Source: Mycobacterium szulgai (GTDB lineage: Bacteria; Actinomycetota; Actinomycetes; Mycobacteriales; Mycobacteriaceae). Taken from it: a stretch of DNA of 64,000 nt. The notes under the pieces were generated by a model, which had not been told where the DNA came from, made no database searches, and saw nothing but the letters and a program-made list of their open reading frames with translations. The translations under genes and the position numbers were made by a program. How positions within the stretch are numbered: the stretch's first letter is position 1; each line of letters opens with the position of its first letter. The stretch is from the NCBI RefSeq assembly GCF_002116635.1, contig NZ_LQPW01000013.1:62001-126000 (forward strand). Reading direction: 5' to 3'. Below, in pieces: positions 58,952 through 64,000 of the stretch.

Positions 58952-61288
58952 TTAGCGGAAGACGCCGGGCAGGCTCAGGGTGGACAGCGTGTCATCCGAC
59001 AGCGGGTTGTCGTTGACCATATAGGTCCACGTCGACGTCGGACGGGCCAGCTTGGAGAGGTCCAGCCCCTGTTCTTCTTCGAGCACATCGGCGGTTTCGA
59101 ACGTCTGCTGAGCCGCCTCGATGGCGTCTGCGGCCAGCGATGCGAACGCGTCGACCGCCATCCGGTGAAACTCGTCGAGTGGGTTCTGCCGGCCCAGTGC
59201 GCGCAAATGGATACTTTCCCGGATGTCGGCCAGATACGCCAAATGATCAGCCCAGCCGCGGTCGAGGTGGTACAGCATGATCAGCCGGCAGATCTTCTCC
59301 AGGCGTTCTTCGGAGATTTCCTCGGACAGCTCCTCATACCGCTTCGGCGCCAACTCCGCGAGTTCTTCGCGCGCGGTTGCCGTGCGCAGCAACGTGTTCC
59401 GCCGGTCGACGATGATCGCGCGCTGTTGAGCGATGAGCTGGTTGTAGCGCCAGGTGTTGGCATGCACGTCCAGCAGCCGGCCTTCGGCCACGCGTTGGGC
59501 ATGGTCGAGCAGGCTGGTGGTCTTGGGGCTGACGATCCGCCCGTCCTCATCGGTTTCGGTGGGCAGTTTGTTGCTGTCCAGATTTGCCGCCACGACGTCG
59601 TCTTCCCAGCTGGAGAAGAACACCGATGAGCCGGGGTCACCCTGGCGCCCGGCGCGGCCGCGCAGCTGGTTGTCCAGTCGCTCGGTGTGGTGCCGCCCGG
59701 TGCCCACGACGTGCAGCCCACCCAGCTCGGCGACCCGGTCGTGATCGGATTCGTCGGACCCGCCCAGACGAATGTCGGTGCCCCGCCCGGCCATCTGAGT
59801 GGACACGGTGACCACGCCGTATTTGCCGGCCTCGGCGATCACCTGGGCCTCTTCGGCGTCGTTCTTCGCGTTGAGCACGACCGCGGGCACGTTGCGCCGC
59901 AACAGGCGTTCGTGCAGTTCCTCGGATTCGGCGACGTCACGGGTGCCGACCAGCACCGGCTGGCCGGTCTCGTGCACGTCGACGATGTGGGCGACGATCG
60001 CGTCGTTCTTGGCAGCGGCGGTGATGTAGACCCGGTCGGACTCGTCCTCGCGGATGTTCGGGGTGTTGGGCGGTATCGGCGAGACACCGAGCTTGTAGAA
60101 CTGGCGCAGCTGCTCACCTGCGGCCAGCGCGGTGCCGGTCATGCCGCACACCGTGGTGTAGCGGTTGATCAGCGCCTGCACCGTGATGGTGTCGAGCACT
60201 TCGCCGGTCTCGGTAGTCTCGATGCCCTCCTTGGCCTCAACGGCGGCCTGCAGTCCGTCGGGCCAGCGCTGCAATTGGGCGATGCGGCCGCGGGAGGCGT
60301 TGATCAGATGTACCGCGTCGTCGCGGACGATGTAGTGCACATCGCGCTGCAGCAGCACGTGCGCATGCAGCGCGACGTTGACCTCGGTCAGCGTGGTGCC
60401 GACATGTTCCTCGGAGTAGAGATCGATACCGCCGAGCGCCTTTTCGAGCTTGCGGGCGCCGGCCTCGGTGAGGTGGACGTTGCGGCTGTCGGCGTCGGTG
60501 GCCAGGTACTCGTCGGCGTCCTTGTCGCCGACGAGTTCGCCGACCAGCTTGATGATCTCCAGCCGGGGCGTTTCCCGGTGCGTGGTTCCGGCCAGCACCA
60601 GCGGCACCAGCGCCTCGTCGACCAGCACCGAGTCGGCCTCGTCGATCAGCGCCACATCCGGGTTGGGCGAGACCAGGTCTTCGACATCGGTGACCAGCTG
60701 GTCGCGCAGCACGTCGAAGCCGATCTCATTGACCGAGGCGTAGGTGACGTCGCAGTCGTAGGCGGTGCGGCGCTCCTTGCTGGTGCACTCCGCAGTGATC
60801 CAGCCAACGGTCAATCCCATCGCCTCGAGCAGCGGACCCATCCACTCCGCATCCCGCCGGGCCAGGTAGTCGTTGATGGTCACGACGTGCACATGCCGGC
60901 CGGCCAAGGCATAGCCGGCGGCGGCGATCGCACCGGCCAGCGTCTTGCCCTCGCCCGTGGCCATCTCGATCACATCGCCGGCAAGCATGCGCAGGGCGCC
61001 AAGCAGCTGCACATCAAACGGCCGCAGCCCGGTCGTCCGCTCGGCCGCTTCCCGGGCGATCGCGAGGAACTGCGGGATGTCGGCGGATTCGGCGAGATCT
61101 TCGAGTTCGAGCAGCCCAGCCGCCTTACGCAGCTTCTCGTCGCTGAGGTCGGCGGCGTCGGAGTCGAACTCCTCCGAGGCGGTGACGGCGGTCATCGAAC
61201 GGCTGCGGTTCTTTTCGGTACTGGCGCCCAGCAGCCGCCAGAATCGGCTGCTCAGCCGGCCAGGCTGAGCGCGGTTGGTCTTTGGCAC
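58952..61288 (-). CDS. secA2: accessory Sec ATPase SecA2
   Basis: A 778-residue translocation motor. Walker A MATGEGKT is at residues 109-116, the DEAD-type Walker B LIDEADS near 215, and the helicase-like motifs [12 protein letters not shown] and [15 protein letters not shown] lie near 507-560. It lacks the C-terminal Cys-rich linker and zinc-binding domain of SecA1. SecA2 exports a small set of proteins, several without signal peptides, and is needed for virulence in M. tuberculosis. GTG at 61288 gives a typical length. Confidence 0.96.
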   Translation of the reverse strand: MPKTNRAQPGRLSSRFWRLLGASTEKNRSRSMTAVTASEEFDSDAADLSDEKLRKAAGLLELEDLAESADIPQFLAIAREAAERTTGLRPFDVQLLGALRMLAGDVIEMATGEGKTLAGAIAAAGYALAGRHVHVVTINDYLARRDAEWMGPLLEAMGLTVGWITAECTSKERRTAYDCDVTYASVNEIGFDVLRDQLVTDVEDLVSPNPDVALIDEADSVLVDEALVPLVLAGTTHRETPRLEIIKLVGELVGDKDADEYLATDADSRNVHLTEAGARKLEKALGGIDLYSEEHVGTTLTEVNVALHAHVLLQRDVHYIVRDDAVHLINASRGRIAQLQRWPDGLQAAVEAKEGIETTETGEVLDTITVQALINRYTTVCGMTGTALAAGEQLRQFYKLGVSPIPPNTPNIREDESDRVYITAAAKNDAIVAHIVDVHETGQPVLVGTRDVAESEELHERLLRRNVPAVVLNAKNDAEEAQVIAEAGKYGVVTVSTQMAGRGTDIRLGGSDESDHDRVAELGGLHVVGTGRHHTERLDNQLRGRAGRQGDPGSSVFFSSWEDDVVAANLDSNKLPTETDEDGRIVSPKTTSLLDHAQRVAEGRLLDVHANTWRYNQLIAQQRAIIVDRRNTLLRTATAREELAELAPKRYEELSEEISEERLEKICRLIMLYHLDRGWADHLAYLADIRESIHLRALGRQNPLDEFHRMAVDAFASLAADAIEAAQQTFETADVLEEEQGLDLSKLARPTSTWTYMVNDNPLSDDTLSTLSLPGVFR

Positions 61289-61345
61289 AGGTCAACCGTA
61301 CGCGCGGCGGCTCGGTTGCAGCGCCCCGCCCGCAGCGTTGCGGGT

Positions 61346-62098
61346 TCAGCTCGACTGCGGTCGACGCTGCGCCTCAACCACTTTGCGCGCGATCTGTTCT
61401 ACCCGGGTATTGGTGTCCTGGGAGAGCCTGACCAGCAAGTTGAATGCGCCGACCGAGTCGATGTTGAAGCGCTCCATCAACATGCCCTTGGCTTGACCGA
61501 TCAGGTCCCGGGTATCGATAGCCGCCTGCAGTTGCTCGTTCTCGATGGCCAGCGCCCGCTCTCGCTGACTGTGCCGCTCCTTCTCCGCATCGGTGACGGC
61601 CGCCAGCGTGTGTAGCAGCTCGGCGGACGACCAGGACCGCCCTGTTTCCAAGGCACGCGCCAGCACCGATACGAGGTGTTCGAACCCCGCCACTTCCTTG
61701 ACGCGGTGAACCACCCCGATCAGCTCGCCATGATCGACCAGCGGTGCGTTGGAGGGGCTCCAAACTTTGGGTAGAAACTTGTCCGGCGAGTCCGGATCGC
61801 GAATGTCGTAGCGCTGGATCCACATGTTGTGCGGCCGGCCGCCGCGCATCGCTGTCTCCAACGATGCCGCCAGGTTCGTCGTCCCGCTGGCCTGCGGATC
61901 GCCAGGATTGTCTGGAAAGGCATCAAAGAGAAGCTGGCCGCACAACTCGTCGCGCTCACGCAGCGTGACACTCGCGTACGCGGCGCTGGCTGCCCGAATC
62001 CGCAAGCTGGGATCAAGCAGCAGAAACGGGAGATCCGACGAGCGCCGGGCCAGCACGTCGGCAATTGCATCGAAGCGACTATGCGCGTTATCAGGCAT
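61346..62098 (-). CDS. PAS-ANTAR domain RNA-binding regulator
   Basis: A 250-residue protein. A PAS-like sensor domain (about residues 15-135, LPFLLLDPSLRIRAASAAYASVT) is followed by a helical linker with NEQLQAAIDTRDLIG, and a C-terminal ANTAR domain RDLIGQAKGMLMERFNIDSVGAFNLLVRLSQDTNTRVEQIARKVV. ANTAR domains bind paired hairpins in nascent RNA to prevent termination. The signal is unknown. ATG at 62098 is preferred; upstream GTG codons are possible. It sits downstream of ilvG on the same strand, separated by a strong terminator hairpin. Confidence 0.85.
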   Translation of the reverse strand: MPDNAHSRFDAIADVLARRSSDLPFLLLDPSLRIRAASAAYASVTLRERDELCGQLLFDAFPDNPGDPQASGTTNLAASLETAMRGGRPHNMWIQRYDIRDPDSPDKFLPKVWSPSNAPLVDHGELIGVVHRVKEVAGFEHLVSVLARALETGRSWSSAELLHTLAAVTDAEKERHSQRERALAIENEQLQAAIDTRDLIGQAKGMLMERFNIDSVGAFNLLVRLSQDTNTRVEQIARKVVEAQRRPQSS

Positions 62099-62163
62099 CT
62101 TCCAACAGGTCCCCGAGTACACATGCCCGGCCCTCAAGCAGGTTAGCAACGACGCACATAGTC

Positions 62164-62194
62164 GAGGGTGTCGCATGAATCATGCGACACCCTC
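62164..62194 (-). terminator. 15-bp-arm perfect hairpin directly after ilvG
   Basis: GAGGGTGTCGCATGA, one base, then its exact complement TCATGCGACACCCTC, starting two bases after the ilvG stop on the minus strand. The realistic fold is a 13-bp stem with a five-base loop. With no U tract it is an I-shaped terminator. It should isolate the downstream ANTAR gene from ilvG. Confidence 0.8.
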
Positions 62195-62196
62195 AG

Positions 62197-63852
62197 TCAG
62201 GCCAGATTCGACCGGCGCGGATAGGCGATGCTCGGATCGGTGAGCACGTTGACGACGGCCGGCAGGCCGCTGGCGAAGGCGCGGTCGAGCGCCGGGCGAA
62301 GTTGCGCGGGTGTCGCCACCAGCTCGCCATGGCCGCCAAGCGCCCGGACCACCTCGTCGTAGCGGGTTCCGGGCCGTAGCTCGGCCACCACCGAATAGCC
62401 GTACAACGCCTCCATGGGGTGCTTCTCCAAACCCCAGATTCCGTTGTTGCCGATCACAGACACGACCTGAACGTTGTGCCGGACCAGCGTGTCCCATTCC
62501 ATGCCGCTGAACCCGAACGCTCCGTCGCCCTGCAACAGCACAACCTGGCGGTCCGGCCGTGCCAGTTTGGCGGCCAGGGCGTAGCCGGGACCTGAGCCAA
62601 GGCAGCCGAAGGGGCCACTGTCCAGCCAGCAGCCCGGTTGATAGCTGTCGATCACCCGGCCGGCGTACGACCCGAAATCACCCGCGTCGATGACGACGAC
62701 GGCGTCGCGGTCCAGCAGCGAAGCCAACTCGGCGTAGACGCGCATCGGATGCAGCGGGGTGCGGTCGTCGGCGAGTTCTGCCTTCTCGCTGGCGCGCGCC
62801 TCCGTTTCGGCTGCCCGCAGCGCGCCGATCCAGTCCTCATGGTCACCGGACATGGTCAGCGCCGACAGGACCGCGGTGAGGTCACCGTAGAGCCCGGCCG
62901 CGATGGGGCGCGGGTGTGGGCGCTCTGGTGCTGTCCGGTCTGCCACGACGAGTTGGGTGTCCGCCCCGAACACCCCTCCGAAGCCCAGGCGGAAGTCCAT
63001 CGGCACCCCGACAATGAGTGCAACGTCGGCCTCCCGCAACGCCTTGCCCCGGGCGCGTGAAAAAGCCAACGGGTGGTCGGCGGGCACCACCCCCCGGGCC
63101 ATCCCGTTCATCAACACCGGGATCCGCAGCTGCTCGGCGAGGCGCAGCAGCGCGGCTTCTGCGCGTCCCCACCAGACGTTCGTTCCGGCCATGATCACCG
63201 GCCGTCGCGCCGACGACAGCAGCCTGGCGGCCCGGTCCAGCGCGTCACCATCGGGACTGACAGCTACCGGTAAATCCGTCAGGGCGCCGGGGCGCCCGTC
63301 GTCAGTGGACATCGAAAACACATGGTCCATCGGGAAATCGACGAATGCCGCGCCCGACGGGGCAGCCACGGCCGCGCGCAGTGCGTCGTCGATGAGCCGG
63401 CCGGCGTCGTCGGCTGATTGAGCGGTGGCGGCTAAACGCGCCAACGGCGCCACAAACGGCACGTGGTCGATTTCCTGCAGGGAGCCCATGCCCCAGCGCT
63501 GCGCCGGCGCCCGACCGCCGAGCACCACCAGCGGCGACTGGTTCTGCTGCGCGGCGGCCATTGCACTCATCCCATTGGTCACGCCGGGTCCCGCGGTCAG
63601 TGCCGCAACGCCAGGCACCCTGGTCACCTTCGACCAGCCCTCGGCGGCAAACGTCGCGGTCTGTTCGTGGCGCGTGTCGATCAGCCGGATGCCCTCATCG
63701 CGGCAGCCGTCGTAGATGGAGAACAGGTGACCGCCCGAGAGCGTGAAAATCGTGTCGATACCGCTGGCCTTGAGCCGGCGTGCGATGAGCCGGCCGGCAT
63801 GAATTGGCTGGGTGGCAGCGGTTGCGGCGGCGGAGATGCTCATATCGCTCAT
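62197..63852 (-). CDS. ilvG: IlvG, TPP-dependent acetolactate synthase-like enzyme (Rv1820 type)
   Basis: A 551-residue TPP enzyme. The N-terminal domain carries the catalytic Glu in [14 protein letters not shown], the middle FAD-like domain begins near 195, and the C-terminal TPP-binding motif [19 protein letters not shown] lies near 435. Closest in my memory to M. tuberculosis IlvG, one of several acetolactate synthase-like paralogues; whether it truly makes acetolactate is uncertain. ATG at 63852 is used; an ATG nine bases downstream is equally possible. It is divergent from the BacA gene. Confidence 0.9.
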   Translation of the reverse strand: MSDMSISAAATAATQPIHAGRLIARRLKASGIDTIFTLSGGHLFSIYDGCRDEGIRLIDTRHEQTATFAAEGWSKVTRVPGVAALTAGPGVTNGMSAMAAAQQNQSPLVVLGGRAPAQRWGMGSLQEIDHVPFVAPLARLAATAQSADDAGRLIDDALRAAVAAPSGAAFVDFPMDHVFSMSTDDGRPGALTDLPVAVSPDGDALDRAARLLSSARRPVIMAGTNVWWGRAEAALLRLAEQLRIPVLMNGMARGVVPADHPLAFSRARGKALREADVALIVGVPMDFRLGFGGVFGADTQLVVADRTAPERPHPRPIAAGLYGDLTAVLSALTMSGDHEDWIGALRAAETEARASEKAELADDRTPLHPMRVYAELASLLDRDAVVVIDAGDFGSYAGRVIDSYQPGCWLDSGPFGCLGSGPGYALAAKLARPDRQVVLLQGDGAFGFSGMEWDTLVRHNVQVVSVIGNNGIWGLEKHPMEALYGYSVVAELRPGTRYDEVVRALGGHGELVATPAQLRPALDRAFASGLPAVVNVLTDPSIAYPRRSNLA

Positions 63853-63872
63853 GTCCGGGAAGCCTAGCCACG

Positions 63873-63897
63873 TCCTTCGGGTAACTTCGCCGAAGGA
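63873..63897. promoter_or_regulatory. inverted repeat in the ilvG-bacA divergent gap
   Basis: TCCTTCGG and CCGAAGGA, 8-bp arms separated by nine bases, lie in the 95-bp gap between two divergent starts. The position suits a shared operator; otherwise no supporting evidence. Confidence 0.3.
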
Positions 63898-63947
63898 TTT
63901 CTGTTGACGCGCCGCGGCAACACCTCGCCTGTGAGGAGACACCGACC

Positions 63948-64000
63948 TTGGGCCCCAAACCGTTCAAACCCTCCATCGACTGGTCTAGGGCTCTCCTGGA
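63948..64000 (+). CDS. bacA: BacA-type ABC transporter (Rv1819c type), 5' end only
   Basis: Only 17 codons remain before the window ends. They read [15 protein letters not shown] after a TTG start, matching the start of M. tuberculosis Rv1819c as I recall it ([16 protein letters not shown]). A GAGGAG tract lies about nine bases upstream of the TTG. The full protein in M. tuberculosis is an ABC transporter with a large cavity that imports vitamin B12 and other hydrophilic molecules. Identification rests on this short N-terminus and on conserved gene order next to ilvG. Confidence 0.7.
   Translation, partial: MGPKPFKPSIDWSRALL

Overview
The window comes from a slow-growing Mycobacterium of the non-tuberculous kind. 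The evidence is high GC with GTG and TTG starts, mycobacterial proteins recognised on sight (Apa/FAP, GarA, SecA2, PPE proteins, PgsA2, MerR regulators of the Rv1828/Rv1830 type), and gene order. From memory of M. tuberculosis H37Rv, the order follows Rv1869c to Rv1819c almost gene for gene, in inverted orientation. All family assignments rest on reading the translations; no database search was run.

Layout. 1-10 kb: an HhH protein, a DUF72 protein, an FAD reductase, three large Rv1868/Rv1867/Rv1866-like genes (the last a double CaiB/BaiF CoA-transferase), then small VOC, GNAT and SDR genes. 10-16 kb: a phosphoketolase whose end lies in a 62-bp tandem repeat, a MOSC protein, a CPBP protease, AdhA and an Rv1861-like membrane protein. 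16-20 kb: the secreted glycoprotein Apa and the molybdate importer ModABC. 20-23.5 kb: an SDR, an F420-type luciferase-like oxidoreductase, and the type II NADH dehydrogenase Ndh with a CRP-like site. 23.4-27.7 kb: the complete urease operon ureABCFGD on the minus strand.

27.7-34.4 kb is the most interesting part. Between ureA and the Rv1847-like thioesterase, which I remember as neighbours in M. tuberculosis, lie a guanidine-III riboswitch, an agmatinase-like ureohydrolase that the riboswitch marks as a guanidine hydrolase, two tandem PPE-SVP genes and an APC-family permease. Next to urease this reads as a route from guanidine to urea plus ammonia and then to ammonia and CO2, with possible dedicated uptake.

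34.4-42 kb: thioesterase and blaI/blaR separated by an IdeR-type iron box and a long perfect palindrome, then gnd1, guaB1 and two CNNM/CorC-type membrane proteins. 42-49.5 kb: malate synthase G, an Rv1836c-like VWA membrane protein, a CocE/NonD hydrolase and a haloalkane dehalogenase. 49.5-61.3 kb: a long minus-strand run with gcvB under a tandem glycine riboswitch, resR (Rv1830), Rv1829, Rv1828, garA, gcvH, the DUF881/DUF1290 cluster, pgsA2 and secA2. 61.3-64 kb: a PAS/ANTAR regulator, ilvG, and the first codons of the BacA-type ABC transporter running off the end.

Metabolic themes are nitrogen salvage (guanidine, urea, glycine cleavage and its control by GarA), glyoxylate and pentose-phosphate carbon routing (GlcB, Gnd1, phosphoketolase), and cell-envelope or secretion functions (SecA2, Apa, PPE).
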